A stretch of 64,000 nt of DNA, from positions 1 through 64,000 of the forward strand of contig NZ_AUID01000007.1 in NCBI RefSeq assembly GCF_000423525.1, given 5' to 3'. Made by a program: the position numbers and the translations under genes. Shown here piece by piece: positions 26,558-36,636 of this stretch (its first letter is position 1; every line of letters starts with the position of its first letter). Origin of the DNA: Proteocatella sphenisci DSM 23131. GTDB lineage: Bacteria > Bacillota > Clostridia > Peptostreptococcales > Filifactoraceae. The notes under the pieces were generated by a model. The model saw only the letters and a list, made by a program, of their open reading frames with translations. It searched no databases and had not been told where the DNA came from.

Positions 26558-27988
26558 TTGCAAAGAAATCCATTTTTTACCAAGGAAAGAGCATCTTTTT
26601 ATTTTGAAAAAATTGAATACTATTACAAAAATAAAGCATATGATCAGGCACTCTCTGAAATCGAAAACAATAAAGATCTTCTTGGAGCTGTCCTCAATGT
26701 AGGAAAACAACTTTCCCTCAATAAAATATATGCGGGCTCAATTGTGAATTTTATGCTCGACATATTCGAAGTTGACGGGAATACCGAACTTTTTGACGAA
26801 AATTTCATAAAATACAGAACCACGCTCGAGCTTCATACAGATCCTGAGGTATATGCCACTTTAAAATCCTACCACATAGAAAAAAACAAAAGCCCAGCTC
26901 TCGCTTCCAGAAAAGAGAGATTAAGCATCAAAGCAGAAGATACTATAGGCGAATACATAGATGCCGCTGCAAAAGCTCCATCAGCGCCAAAACAAAAAGA
27001 CAACAAGTCAATATCTATTGAAGAAGATTTTCTTAATTCAATAGGCCAGCCTCTGATTGTCCCGTCTGAGCTCAAAGAAGCCGTAAGAGCTGAAGAAAAG
27101 AAGATATATGGCCCAAAGGACGACTTTGATAACACTACAGTCTACACTACCATACCAGCCAACAAAAGAGTAAGACCCCAAATAGAAAAAAAACCTCCAG
27201 AGACAGAAAAGTCAAAGATACCTTCTGGCAGTGAAAATCCTTCTCGAAAAACGAACTCGTCTTCATACGTAAGCAAGCATCAGGTAAGTAAATCAGGGGG
27301 AAGAGTGACAGAGCTCGAATTTTCAAATTCCGAAGAGCCCAAAAAGAGACCTCCTCAATCAGAAGGTGATCGACCACAGAAAAAAAACAACTCATCAAAA
27401 TCGAAAGCAAAATCAAAATCGAGAAAAAAGAAAAAATCACCTATGCCTCTTATTTTGTCACTGCTTGCTGTAATAATTATCTCAGTATCCATATTTGCGG
27501 CATTTAAGACAGGTCTGTTTGATTCTCTTATGGACTCCATAAAAAAACCACAGTCTTCGCAAGAAGATCAAGGAGGAAGCATAGGTGTTCCACTTCCAGA
27601 TGATACGCAGACAGATCCAGATGCTGCGGCTGATCCAGATGCTGCGGCTGATCCAGATACTGCGACTGATCCAGATGCTGCGACTGATCTCGAGTCCGAG
27701 CAAACCACTGGTGAAGAATATCTGCTTCCTTCAGATGTGCAATACCTTGCAGAAGAAGACCTCTCAGGAATGGACAAGGCTGAGATAAGATTTGTAATAA
27801 ACGAAATGTATGCACGCAAAGGATGGCACTTTGATTTTGGAGGAGAATACTATGACTATTTCATGGAAAAATCATGGTACAAACCAGACAAAAACCTTTC
27901 CTCTCCATCCCAGGCAGCCTCTTCATTTTCAGAAATAGAAAATGTAAATCTTGCTACAATAGTAAAATACAGAGATTCCTTGAAATAA
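26558..27988 (+). CDS. Membrane-anchored YARHG-domain protein with DP-rich repeat linker
   Basis: A 476-residue protein starting at TTG 26558 with AGGGCGGTG upstream. Residues 1-100 are helical and soluble. Residues 120-290 are low complexity and charged, ending in a lysine/serine-rich stretch. One membrane segment follows (about 293-313, MPLILSLLAVIIISVSIFAAF), then an outside linker with four copies of DPDAAA-type repeats, and a C-terminal YARHG domain (about 410-474, FVINEMYARKGWHF and SWYKPDKNLSS). The N-terminal part would be cytoplasmic. YARHG domains are extracellular and presumed to bind wall or ligand; the cytoplasmic part is unassigned. Divergent from ecfA1. Confidence 0.82.
   Translation: MQRNPFFTKERASFYFEKIEYYYKNKAYDQALSEIENNKDLLGAVLNVGKQLSLNKIYAGSIVNFMLDIFEVDGNTELFDENFIKYRTTLELHTDPEVYATLKSYHIEKNKSPALASRKERLSIKAEDTIGEYIDAAAKAPSAPKQKDNKSISIEEDFLNSIGQPLIVPSELKEAVRAEEKKIYGPKDDFDNTTVYTTIPANKRVRPQIEKKPPETEKSKIPSGSENPSRKTNSSSYVSKHQVSKSGGRVTELEFSNSEEPKKRPPQSEGDRPQKKNNSSKSKAKSKSRKKKKSPMPLILSLLAVIIISVSIFAAFKTGLFDSLMDSIKKPQSSQEDQGGSIGVPLPDDTQTDPDAAADPDAAADPDTATDPDAATDLESEQTTGEEYLLPSDVQYLAEEDLSGMDKAEIRFVINEMYARKGWHFDFGGEYYDYFMEKSWYKPDKNLSSPSQAASSFSEIENVNLATIVKYRDSLK
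27614..27685 (+). repeat. 18-bp coding tandem repeat, four copies
   Basis: Four 18-base units (27614, 27632, 27650, 27668) start GATCCAGAT and encode DPDAAA, DPDAAA, DPDTAT and DPDAAT. Because units are multiples of three, copy changes would keep the frame and only alter linker length. Confidence 0.95.
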
Positions 27989-28013
27989 TATAATCAAACC
28001 TATAGCAATCTTT

Positions 28014-28065
28014 AAAAACCCACAAGACTACTAACTAAAAGTTATTCGTAGCCTTGTGGGTTTTT
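28014..28065. terminator. Bidirectional terminator between YARHG gene and niaX
   Basis: Arms AAAAACCCACAAG (28014-28026) and CTTGTGGGTTTTT (28053-28065) are exact complements, with T-runs on both strands. Confidence 0.9.
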
Positions 28066-28106
28066 ACTTATGCTTGTTTTTATATTTTCAATTAATATAC
28101 CAGTTT

Positions 28107-28670
28107 TTAACCTTGAAAAGCTTTCAACCTTACACCAGATTTACAAAGAGGCTTTGCTACCACATAAGCTATAGTGAAATCCACCATACTATGTATAAAC
28201 GTCCCTATAAAAACAAGAAGTATAACAGATCTCAAGAATCCATTCTCATAAAATTTTTCCGAAACATTGCCTCCAAAATAGAATGTAGACACAACCACAA
28301 ACTCTGCAAAAGCATGAAGCAAAGAAGTTACTACTGCAAAAGTTGCTGCTTTTGAAACAGAATTAAGATTGAATTTCGTCAGCCAAAGCGCCCCTGCAGT
28401 TGCAAAAACCACATGCGATAAGGCTCTCATTACAATTATTATAGGGAGCCCACTCATGAGAAATCCCAGGGTAGTCCCAATAGCCACAGCAAAAGCTACC
28501 AGTGGCGATATAAACATTGCAATATAGACAGGCACATGGCTGGCCAGGGTAAATGATGCAGGTTCCAGCACCACCTTGGGCATAAACATAGGAATTATAA
28601 TTCCAGTAGCGCATAAAAGTCCTGCCAACACTACGCTTTCTGTACTTTTTGATCTTGTAGCCGTTCTCAT
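28107..28670 (-). CDS. niaX: Niacin ECF transporter S component
   Basis: A 187-residue membrane protein with about five to six segments (SVVLAGLLCATGIIIPMFMP, LASHVPVYIAMFISPLVAFAVA, VMRALSHVVFATAGALWL). It has the small size and composition of ECF S components. Assignment as niacin-specific NiaX rests on the neighbour: the next upstream gene is NiaR, and a NiaR-type palindrome overlaps its start of transcription. It would pair with the EcfA1A2T module encoded nearby. GAGGAG precedes the ATG. Confidence 0.8.
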   Translation of the reverse strand: MRTATRSKSTESVVLAGLLCATGIIIPMFMPKVVLEPASFTLASHVPVYIAMFISPLVAFAVAIGTTLGFLMSGLPIIIVMRALSHVVFATAGALWLTKFNLNSVSKAATFAVVTSLLHAFAEFVVVSTFYFGGNVSEKFYENGFLRSVILLVFIGTFIHSMVDFTIAYVVAKPLCKSGVRLKAFQG

Positions 28671-28696
28671 ATTAAGTCTCCTCGAATAAGTAATGT

Positions 28697-28750
28697 CAGG
28701 TGTCTTTACACCTGCATATACATATTACTCCCTATGAAGTGGCGTGTCAA
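28697..28750 (-). promoter_or_regulatory. niaX promoter with palindromic NiaR-type operator
   Basis: On the minus strand: TTGACA (complement at 28745-28750), 17 bases, TAATAT (complement at 28722-28727), so transcription starts near 28715. The palindrome CAGGTGT-CTTT-ACACCTG (28697-28714) begins at that point. A repressor bound here would block initiation or escape. The -35 lies three bases before the niaR stop codon end of the preceding gene. Confidence 0.78.
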
Positions 28751-28752
28751 GC

Positions 28753-29274
28753 CTAAATCTTTTCCTCCGTTAAAATCCCTTGTTTTTTCAGATCTGCAAT
28801 TATTCTCTCATAGCACTCTTCATCCGGACATAGTATAGTATGAAAATGGACTCCATCAGTAAGCCCTGCAAGCGGAGACGAATTGCTCTCCCTGAGGTTT
28901 TTCAAAAATTCTTCGCAGTCATACCTTGAGGAAAGATTGAGATTTAGCTGTATCTGCCCATATACGCTGTGTTCAACTATTACATCAATAACGGTCGCCC
29001 CATTGTCAACAATTGTAAAGAGTTCCTCCTCAAGCCCTTCATTAAGATGCCTGCACATAATGACCTTTAGTATTCCTTCTTTTTTTTCCTGCATGATGTC
29101 TATTACATAACCTTTTGGAGTAGAGATCACGCGGTGGCCCGATGCTCTGAGCAGAGCAATGTCTGAAACTATAACCTGCCTGCTTACTCCAAATCTAACA
29201 GCCAGAGTTGATGCACTTACCGGATTCCCATTAAGAATTTCAAGTATCTCCGCCCTTCTTTTGTTAGCACTCAT
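28753..29274 (-). CDS. niaR: NiaR niacin-responsive transcriptional repressor
   Basis: A 173-residue protein: an N-terminal winged helix (about 1-60, RRAEILEILNGN, LAVRFGVSRQVIVSDIALLRA, SGHRVIS) and the 3H domain with the three conserved histidines (RHLNEGLEEEL, VEHSVYGQI, DGVHFHT). NiaR binds niacin and represses NAD synthesis and niacin uptake genes in Firmicutes. It sits directly upstream of niaX, whose promoter lies at the end of niaR, so niaX has a separate, NiaR-sensitive start. Confidence 0.93.
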   Translation of the reverse strand: MSANKRRAEILEILNGNPVSASTLAVRFGVSRQVIVSDIALLRASGHRVISTPKGYVIDIMQEKKEGILKVIMCRHLNEGLEEELFTIVDNGATVIDVIVEHSVYGQIQLNLNLSSRYDCEEFLKNLRESNSSPLAGLTDGVHFHTILCPDEECYERIIADLKKQGILTEEKI

Positions 29275-29312
29275 AAAAACTTCCTTTCCAATCCCTTTAC
29301 TAAAAGCTCCCC

Positions 29313-30728
29313 CTACTTACTAAATCTCTCAAGACTTCCAAATACGTCGTAAATAACTTCAATAAGGGTCTTTTTCTCTACCACTCTTATATTCTCAAAT
29401 TTAATTTTTCTCGAAAATGTTCCCGGCGCTATATAAACCCTCTCAAAACCCATCCTGTCAAGTTCTCTTATCCTCTGCTCTGTCGAAGGAACCTTTTTAA
29501 GTTCTCCAGTAAGACCCACGTCCGCAATAAAAACATAGGTTCCCGGCACTGGCTTTTCAGAAAAAGAAGAAACTATACTCATTAGTATAGCCAGGTTTAT
29601 AGCATTTTCCTTTACCCTGAGTCCGCCTGTAGTCTTTATAACCACGTTTTTGTTAAGGAGATTAAATTTGGCCCTCTGTTCCAGTATGCTCACCAGTATA
29701 TTTAGATGATCCCTTCTGAGCCCTTCCCCAATTCTGGAAGGATATGGCATGAATGAAGTCGACACCAGGCTTTCTATCTCAAGTATTATGGGCCTTGTTC
29801 CTTCCCTTACTACAGTCAGTGCAGACCCCGAAACACGGTCAGATTCAGATCTTATAGTCATGAAAAACTCAGATGGGTTGTCAATAGACACAAGCCCTTC
29901 TTCTGTCATCGAAAAAAATCCCATTTCTCCGGTGCCTCCAAAACGATTTTTGGTAGACTGGAGTTCTCTGAGCTGCTCTTCATTTTCTCCTTCAATAACC
30001 AGTACAGTGTCCACAAGATGCTCAAGCGATCTGAGCCCTGCCATCTCCTCGTTCTTGTTCATCTGGCCCACAAGTATTACAGCCCTTGGTCTCGAAGGAT
30101 TTTTGGCAATCCTTACCATGGCGTTTGCACACTCCATAGTCTGAGTAGGCGAACCCGCCCTGGAAGGAAAGTGTTCTTCGAGGGTAAAAGTCTGGATACT
30201 GTCTATTATTATGAGGTCTGGATCTACTGCCCCTATATGACCCAGGACATTATTCATGCTGTTGTCAGGGACTACCCATATATTTTGATTTATATTTTTA
30301 AGTATCCTGTCAGCCCTGCTTTTTATCTGACTTTCACTCTCTTCACCCGTAGCATAAAGTACTTTATAACCCTTTGAAGCCAGGTCATCTGCCACCTGAA
30401 GCAGAAGCGTAGATTTTCCAGCTCCAGGTTTTGCAGTTATTATGCTTACTGAATCCTTAACTATGCCCCCACCCATAACTCTGTTAAATTCATTGAGGGA
30501 GCTGACTATCCTGTCACTGTTCCCGGTTTTTACATCCCTCAGCCTGAGAAGCGGATTTACAGAAGCAGCTGATGCCGATGCCAGCATGGAATTTGCTTTG
30601 GTTTTTGAAGTTTTTGCAACAGTCATCTCTTCAACAGTCCCAAATGAACCGCATTCCAGGCATTTTGCACTCCACTTGCTGCTTTCATTCATGCAGCTCA
30701 TACATTTGTATATAGTCTTAGTTTTCAT
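29313..30728 (-). CDS. radA: DNA repair protein RadA (Sms)
   Basis: About 471 residues: an N-terminal CxxC...CxxC zinc finger (YKCMSCMNESSKWSAKCLECGSF), Walker A in ITAKPGAGKST, the RadA signature STKNRFGGTGEMGFF, and a Lon-protease-like C-terminal domain. RadA is a RecA-like helicase that drives branch migration in recombination. I use ATG 30728 with GAAAGGG upstream; an upstream in-frame ATG exists. The gene order NiaR-RadA on one strand shows no terminator between them. Confidence 0.96.
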   Translation of the reverse strand: MKTKTIYKCMSCMNESSKWSAKCLECGSFGTVEEMTVAKTSKTKANSMLASASAASVNPLLRLRDVKTGNSDRIVSSLNEFNRVMGGGIVKDSVSIITAKPGAGKSTLLLQVADDLASKGYKVLYATGEESESQIKSRADRILKNINQNIWVVPDNSMNNVLGHIGAVDPDLIIIDSIQTFTLEEHFPSRAGSPTQTMECANAMVRIAKNPSRPRAVILVGQMNKNEEMAGLRSLEHLVDTVLVIEGENEEQLRELQSTKNRFGGTGEMGFFSMTEEGLVSIDNPSEFFMTIRSESDRVSGSALTVVREGTRPIILEIESLVSTSFMPYPSRIGEGLRRDHLNILVSILEQRAKFNLLNKNVVIKTTGGLRVKENAINLAILMSIVSSFSEKPVPGTYVFIADVGLTGELKKVPSTEQRIRELDRMGFERVYIAPGTFSRKIKFENIRVVEKKTLIEVIYDVFGSLERFSK

Positions 30729-30838
30729 GGACCCTTTCCTTTTCAAAAATTCACTTTGAAAAACAACTGTAACATTTTTTTACATATTTCACACATATTT
30801 TTTATAGGTATTCTTTATTTTGTCATTATAATGAAGTT

Positions 30839-30948
30839 GTAGACATTGATTTAAGGTTTTCTCCCAAATACCTTACAATCAACCAGAACATATAGTAAAA
30901 AACCCCTTAATGACAAGCTGGTTCCCCGCCAGCTTGTTATCTTTTTTT
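30839..30948 (+). ncRNA. Candidate trans-acting small RNA with C-rich loops
   Basis: A TATAAT -10 (30827-30832) would start transcription near 30839. The RNA has a 5' hairpin: TTGATTTAAGGT (30846-30857) pairs with ACCTTA-C-AATCAA (30870-30882) around the loop TTTCTCCCAAAT. A linker carries AACCCCTT, and a perfect 9-bp terminator stem, ACAAGCTGG/CCAGCTTGT, has the loop TTCCCCG and ends TATCTTTTTTT. No coding frame is visible. Exposed UCCC runs in loops are typical of Gram-positive small RNAs that pair with ribosome sites. No -35 is good, so expression is inferred. Confidence 0.55.
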
Positions 30949-30956
30949 ATGTAAAA

Positions 30957-30994
30957 ACAGAGCGGTTCTTTTTCTTTCGAATGACTCACTCTGT
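30957..30994 (-). terminator. Possible terminator after mnmA
   Basis: ACAGAG and CTCTGT (30957-30962 and 30989-30994) pair across a 26-base loop, with TTTTTAC following on the minus strand. Weak stem, but positioned 27 bases after the mnmA stop. Confidence 0.4.
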
Positions 30995-31020
30995 CTTTTA
31001 TATCAAGCACTTTACTTGTC

Positions 31021-32148
<1,128 letters not shown>

Positions 32149-32156
32149 TTACTCCT

Positions 32157-32768
32157 TTAGACAAACATATCCTTAATTTTATATATCTTATAAATCATAA
32201 ATATGGCAAAAACTGCAACTACAGCCCCAAGAACTGAAAATAGGCCTGGTCCAGCTTTTACCCAGTTTATACCAGTAACCAGGGCCAGGGGAATTATAAT
32301 TGCAGAAAGGTAAATCCCTGTTCTTCTCCTGTCTCTTATGCCTCTAAGTGCCCCAAAAACTGGTATAATAAGCATGGCTGACATCAATGGACCATATAGC
32401 CGAGGTGCTAGTGTAAGAAATAAAAGGCATAGCAAGACGAACATACGGTGAAACTCTATAAGTTTTCCCGACTCTTTTCTAAAATCAGCAAGAGAAGCTT
32501 TGAGCAGCCTTATATAGTGGTTTATTTCCTTATTTATCTTGTCACTTGATTTTTTTGCACTGAACTGACTCTTGAGCCACTCCCCTTTTTGCTTTAGTGC
32601 ATCATATACAGCCATATTATCTTCTGGAATTTCAATATCCCTGTATATATGTCCCAGCTCCTTGAGCTGGACAATCATTTTTTCTCCATCAGAACTCTTT
32701 ATATCATCTGATTTCTCTATCTTTTTTACAATATCATCGATCATTGTAAATACCTTTGTCGCCTTCAT
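32157..32768 (-). CDS. Hypothetical membrane protein upstream of mnmA
   Basis: A 203-residue protein with a charged, helical N-terminal part (1-105) and about four membrane segments in the C-terminal half (RMFVLLCLLFLTLAPRLYGPLM, LIIPVFGALRG, IYLSAIIIPLALVTGI, LFSVLGAVVAVFAIFMIYKIY). Eleven bases from mnmA. No family recognised; 5-TM-type sensor or assembly roles would be speculation. Confidence 0.65.
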   Translation of the reverse strand: MKATKVFTMIDDIVKKIEKSDDIKSSDGEKMIVQLKELGHIYRDIEIPEDNMAVYDALKQKGEWLKSQFSAKKSSDKINKEINHYIRLLKASLADFRKESGKLIEFHRMFVLLCLLFLTLAPRLYGPLMSAMLIIPVFGALRGIRDRRRTGIYLSAIIIPLALVTGINWVKAGPGLFSVLGAVVAVFAIFMIYKIYKIKDMFV

Positions 32769-32849
32769 ATTTTTCTCCCTCTCCTTAAATACCCTGATAT
32801 TTAATTATACAACACATTAGCGGCTTTGTGAACACATTAGGACCCTGGT

Positions 32850-32884
32850 CAATAAAAAAAACGGACCATTTTTGAGTGGCCCGC
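32850..32884 (-). terminator. Terminator of the NSS symporter gene
   Basis: Minus-strand stem CGGGCCA/TGGTCCG (one G-U) around CTCAAAAA is followed by TTTTTTTT. It lies about 35 bases downstream of the symporter stop. Confidence 0.78.
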
Positions 32885-32916
32885 TTTAATATCATATTTA
32901 TTTTTATTTATTATTT

Positions 32917-34308
32917 TTACTGTCCACCACCTGCAAAATATTTAACTATAGGTGATATACATGCAGAATAAAGAACAAAAGCAACCAGTAATGGAGTAAC
33001 CCATTTGATCATGAAGCTAAAGTATCCCTTTAATTTGAAAGGATATCCAGAAGATGCTACCTCATCAGTAATAGTCTTAGCTCCCCACTTCCAGCCTACG
33101 AAGTAACACATGAACAGTGCGCCAAGAGGCATAAGTGTATATTCTGCGATAAAGTCAAAAGAGTCAAGTATATCCATACCCATTATAGGCCTTACTCCAG
33201 AAAGCATTCCCTGGCTAAGTGCAACTGGTATTCCAAGTATAAATACTGCAAGACCCGCCATCATAGTAACATTTTTTCTTTTCATTTTCTTACTGTCTAT
33301 AAAGTATGCACATATAACCTCAAGAAGTGATATAGATGAAGTTACAGCTGCAAAGAATACAAGTACAAAGAACAAGAATCCGAAGAAACTTCCCATAGGC
33401 ATTGATGCAAATACTTCTTTAAGAGTTATGAACATAAGTCCAGGTCCTGCAGAAGGGTCAAGGCCAAATGCGAATACTGCAGGCATTATAGCGCATCCTG
33501 CAAGTATAGCTATAAGAGTATCCAGAATAGGTATTATAAGTGCACTTTTTTGAAGGTTTTCATCTTTTCCAAGATAACTTCCATAAGTAAGCATAGCTCC
33601 CATACCAAGAGAAAGCGAGAAAAACATCTGCGCAAGCGCCGTTCCTGCTACTGCAACTGTAGACTCAAAACTTGAGAATACTGAAAAGTCAGGTTTGAAC
33701 ATAAATTTAAGTCCTTCAACTGCTCCTGGAAGAGTAACACTTCTTATTATTATTACAATCAGCATGACAAAGAGCGCCGGCATCATTATCTTGCTGTATT
33801 TTTCGATACCTTTTTCAACTCCTGCCAGCACTATAAAGCATGATATACCAAGGAAGAGTGCGAACCACAGTATTGGTTCAGTAGTACCTGTGATGAATGC
33901 GACGAAATAATCAGCCCCCGCTACTCCACCAAAGCCAGCTCCAAACATTTCTCCAATAAATGTTATTGCATATTTAAGTACCCATCCTCCCAGTACACAG
34001 TAAAACGAAAGGATGACAAAGGCCGCAAACACTCCAAGCCCCCCGACAAATCCTGCTTTTTTATCGATAGACTTGTATGAACCCACCGCGTCCATCTTTG
34101 CCTTTCTACCAATAGCAAGCTCTCCCAGCATTATTATAAATCCTACCGTTACAACGAATATCAGATAAAGAAATAAAAATGCAAATCCTCCACCCTTACC
34201 CATTTTGTAGGGGAATCCCCATAGGTTTCCAAGCCCTACCGCCGAACCTACTGCAGCCATTATGAATCCAAAACTGCTTCCAAACTGACCCCTTTGTTTG
34301 TTTTCCAT
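32917..34308 (-). CDS. Neurotransmitter:sodium symporter family (NSS) transporter
   Basis: About 463 residues, roughly twelve membrane segments. The family signature is GSSFGFIMAAVGSAVGLGNLW followed by GFPYKMGKGGGFAFL, which builds the Na+ and amino-acid sites of LeuT-type proteins. FFSLSLGMGAMLTYGSYL marks helix 6-7. Likely imports an amino acid with Na+; LeuT homologues take up small neutral residues, but the substrate is not resolved. I start at ATG 34308 with AGGAGG upstream; the frame extends to 34365 without a site. Confidence 0.95.
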   Translation of the reverse strand: MENKQRGQFGSSFGFIMAAVGSAVGLGNLWGFPYKMGKGGGFAFLFLYLIFVVTVGFIIMLGELAIGRKAKMDAVGSYKSIDKKAGFVGGLGVFAAFVILSFYCVLGGWVLKYAITFIGEMFGAGFGGVAGADYFVAFITGTTEPILWFALFLGISCFIVLAGVEKGIEKYSKIMMPALFVMLIVIIIRSVTLPGAVEGLKFMFKPDFSVFSSFESTVAVAGTALAQMFFSLSLGMGAMLTYGSYLGKDENLQKSALIIPILDTLIAILAGCAIMPAVFAFGLDPSAGPGLMFITLKEVFASMPMGSFFGFLFFVLVFFAAVTSSISLLEVICAYFIDSKKMKRKNVTMMAGLAVFILGIPVALSQGMLSGVRPIMGMDILDSFDFIAEYTLMPLGALFMCYFVGWKWGAKTITDEVASSGYPFKLKGYFSFMIKWVTPLLVAFVLYSACISPIVKYFAGGGQ

Positions 34309-34451
34309 AGTAAACCTCCTGTTCAATTTTTTGAATGATGCTTGATAATAAACAAATAATTGCATTTAATCTTTACTTATTATATACATAATTACACAAA
34401 TATGCAACAGAATTTTTTGACAATTCTCAAATTTCTCAATTTGACTCAAAA

Positions 34452-34477
34452 ACAAAAGATCGGGATTAAATCCCGAC
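34452..34477 (-). terminator. Terminator of the 248-residue membrane protein gene
   Basis: Minus-strand hairpin TCGGGATTTAATCCCGA followed by TCTTTTGTTTTTG. It lies 17 bases after that gene's stop. Confidence 0.75.
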
Positions 34478-34493
34478 CTTTATATAGTCACTA

Positions 34494-35240
34494 TTATTCT
34501 TCATCTTTTATGAAACTCATAAGAAGCATTATGAGCATCCCCATAATTGTAATGATTACAGCTATATTATAAAGCCATGAAGGATTTTGATAATTTAAAA
34601 CAAGAAGCAATACAAAAAATCCAACATTGGTATATTCTGAAAAAAACTCCCTGTATCTCTTTTTTTTCTTGGCTTTCTTTTTAAGCAGGAGTGAAATTAT
34701 AGCTATTGCCAGTGGCAGTGCAGATACATTTCCATAACCCAGGAGATTCATAAGTAAAAATATAAGCCAGGGTATAAGCGAAACCATGAGCCAGAAAAAT
34801 CTCGCTTCATCAACTGGTAGCTCACTTAGCACATCACTTTCATGCTCGGGATTTTCAGTATGGTGATCTCCTTTTATTTCTATATTGTCATAAGCTTCCA
34901 CTACATTCATATTTCCTATGTGATAAAATATCATATTTTTATCTATCATATCAGGATCATAAACCAAAATGTCCGTAGATTTTTGCGCATCTTGCGGGAC
35001 ATATATTACCTTGTCATAGGTATTTATATTAAACATAAGATTTATTTCTTCCTGAGTTATATCTTCTTGAAAAATTTCTTCTTCCTCCAGCAAGCTCCGA
35101 AGAACCGTATGATGGGTCTCATGAACATTCACCAGACTTCCTTCGCTTAGTCTTTCTCTTATATATGGTTCTACGAGCACAAATGCAAGCTCATTTCTTT
35201 CTCCAAATATTTCTTTTATGACAAGAATTCTCTGTTTCAT
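34494..35240 (-). CDS. Hypothetical membrane protein
   Basis: A 248-residue protein: an alpha-beta soluble N-terminal part (1-145) with many acidic residues, then about four C-terminal membrane segments separated by a lysine-rich loop (KKKAKKKKRYREFF). It is divergent from the thrE genes with a 150-base region between. I do not recognise the family; the phrase YVPQDAQKSTDILVYD is a useful search handle. Confidence 0.62.
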   Translation of the reverse strand: MKQRILVIKEIFGERNELAFVLVEPYIRERLSEGSLVNVHETHHTVLRSLLEEEEIFQEDITQEEINLMFNINTYDKVIYVPQDAQKSTDILVYDPDMIDKNMIFYHIGNMNVVEAYDNIEIKGDHHTENPEHESDVLSELPVDEARFFWLMVSLIPWLIFLLMNLLGYGNVSALPLAIAIISLLLKKKAKKKKRYREFFSEYTNVGFFVLLLVLNYQNPSWLYNIAVIITIMGMLIMLLMSFIKDEE

Positions 35241-35388
35241 ATATCCACCTCTATCTTCTAAATACTGAATGTACTAATTATATCATTATATTTGGTATTT
35301 AACAATTATTTAACCTCAAGCAGGTTTATTTTTATCCTATAATGTGATATTATTTGATGGTCGAAAAGATAAACCAGGAGGTGATTTT

Positions 35389-36171
35389 ATGGATACTGCC
35401 ACAATAGAGCAGGAAAAGAAAAAAGTATTAAGGCTTGCACTTTTTGCAGGTGAAATAATGTTATGCAACGGCGGGGAAACATACAGAGTTGAAGATACCA
35501 TACTCAGAATATGTCACTCCAGAAATATATATCATGTGAGCGCCTTTGTCACGCCCACGGTAATAATAATAGCTGATGACCGCCACGACGGCTTTTCCTT
35601 TATGAAAAGCATTGACACCAGAGTTACCAATTTGCAAAGAGTGGCCATGGTTAATAATTTTTCAAGAGAATTTGTTAATAATGACATAGGCCTTGATGAG
35701 GCAATAGTAGAGCTCGAATCTATATTGAAAAGATCAGAATACCCCGATTCCTTCAGGGTCGTCTTATGCGGTATAGCTTCATCCATGTTTACAGGAATGC
35801 TTGGAGGATCACCCTCAGACCTTGTCTGCGCTCTTGTAATATCCATTATTGCTACCGTTACATCCATGAAGATGTACGATCTGGACAACAACTCCTTTCT
35901 TTCAAATGCTGTAAGCGGAGTAATCATATCAATCCTTGCAATACTCAGCCTCAAAAGTGGAATAGGCCACAACATGGACATGATAATAGTTGGATCCATA
36001 ATGCCGCTTCTTCCGGGAGTTTCATTCACCAACGGCCTGAGGGACTTTATTGCAGGTGACCTTATTTCAGGTATGTCCAAGGTATTTGAAGCCGCGGTGC
36101 TTGCAGTAGCCATTGCCATATCAGCAGGTTCAGTCCTAAGTATATATATCAAGTATGGAGGTGTTATCTAA
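35389..36171 (+). CDS. Threonine/serine exporter, ThrE N-terminal domain protein
   Basis: About 260 residues. The soluble part, GEIMLCNGGETYRVEDTILRIC, is characteristic of the ThrE/DUF1212 hydrolase-like domain, followed by about five membrane segments (FRVVLCGIASSMFTGMLGG, LVCALVISIIATVTSM, IPGVSFTNGLRDFIAGD-like loop). I start at ATG 35389, placed after GGAGGTGAT; a GTG at 35344 is upstream of it. ThrE exports threonine and serine; in Firmicutes the chain is split into this and the following gene, which together form the complete permease. Confidence 0.9.
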   Translation: MDTATIEQEKKKVLRLALFAGEIMLCNGGETYRVEDTILRICHSRNIYHVSAFVTPTVIIIADDRHDGFSFMKSIDTRVTNLQRVAMVNNFSREFVNNDIGLDEAIVELESILKRSEYPDSFRVVLCGIASSMFTGMLGGSPSDLVCALVISIIATVTSMKMYDLDNNSFLSNAVSGVIISILAILSLKSGIGHNMDMIIVGSIMPLLPGVSFTNGLRDFIAGDLISGMSKVFEAAVLAVAIAISAGSVLSIYIKYGGVI

Positions 36172-36632
36172 TGCCTATGATAGCCCATTTCACATACTCA
36201 CTCCTTGCCACTATAGGCTACGCAATATTTTTCCACCTTCCAAAAAAACTCCTGATTTATGCCGGCCTCACCGGAGCTATTGGCTGGATGGTAAACGTAG
36301 CACTGACCCAGGCAGAAGCCAGCATAGCATTTTCCAACCTTGCCGCTGCTATAGCCGTAGCCATGATGAGCGAGATTTTTTCCAGGATAAGCAAAAATCC
36401 TGTGACCATGTTTGTTATACCAGGTATACTTCCTATAACTCCTGGTTACTCACTTTACATGACTATGTATTATTTCACTCAGAATCAGATAGAAAATGCT
36501 CTGGCCAAAGGACTTCAGACCCTTGCAGTAGCTGGTGCAATAGCAATAGGTATCATGCTTGTTTCATCATTTGGAAAAATTTCAAGAAACATCATTGCAA
36601 GAAGACTCAAAAAAGACAGACACGATGTTTAA
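36171..36632 (+). CDS. Threonine/serine exporter, ThrE C-terminal membrane protein
   Basis: A 153-residue, four-segment membrane protein (DUF3815 type) with PLITPGYSLYMTMYYF-like motif ILPITPGYSLYMTMYYF and LQTLAVAGAIAIGIMLVSS. It starts in the stop codon of the first ThrE gene (TAATG), so both are made together. It supplies the second half of the exporter. Confidence 0.88.
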   Translation: MPMIAHFTYSLLATIGYAIFFHLPKKLLIYAGLTGAIGWMVNVALTQAEASIAFSNLAAAIAVAMMSEIFSRISKNPVTMFVIPGILPITPGYSLYMTMYYFTQNQIENALAKGLQTLAVAGAIAIGIMLVSSFGKISRNIIARRLKKDRHDV

Positions 36633-36636
36633 TATA

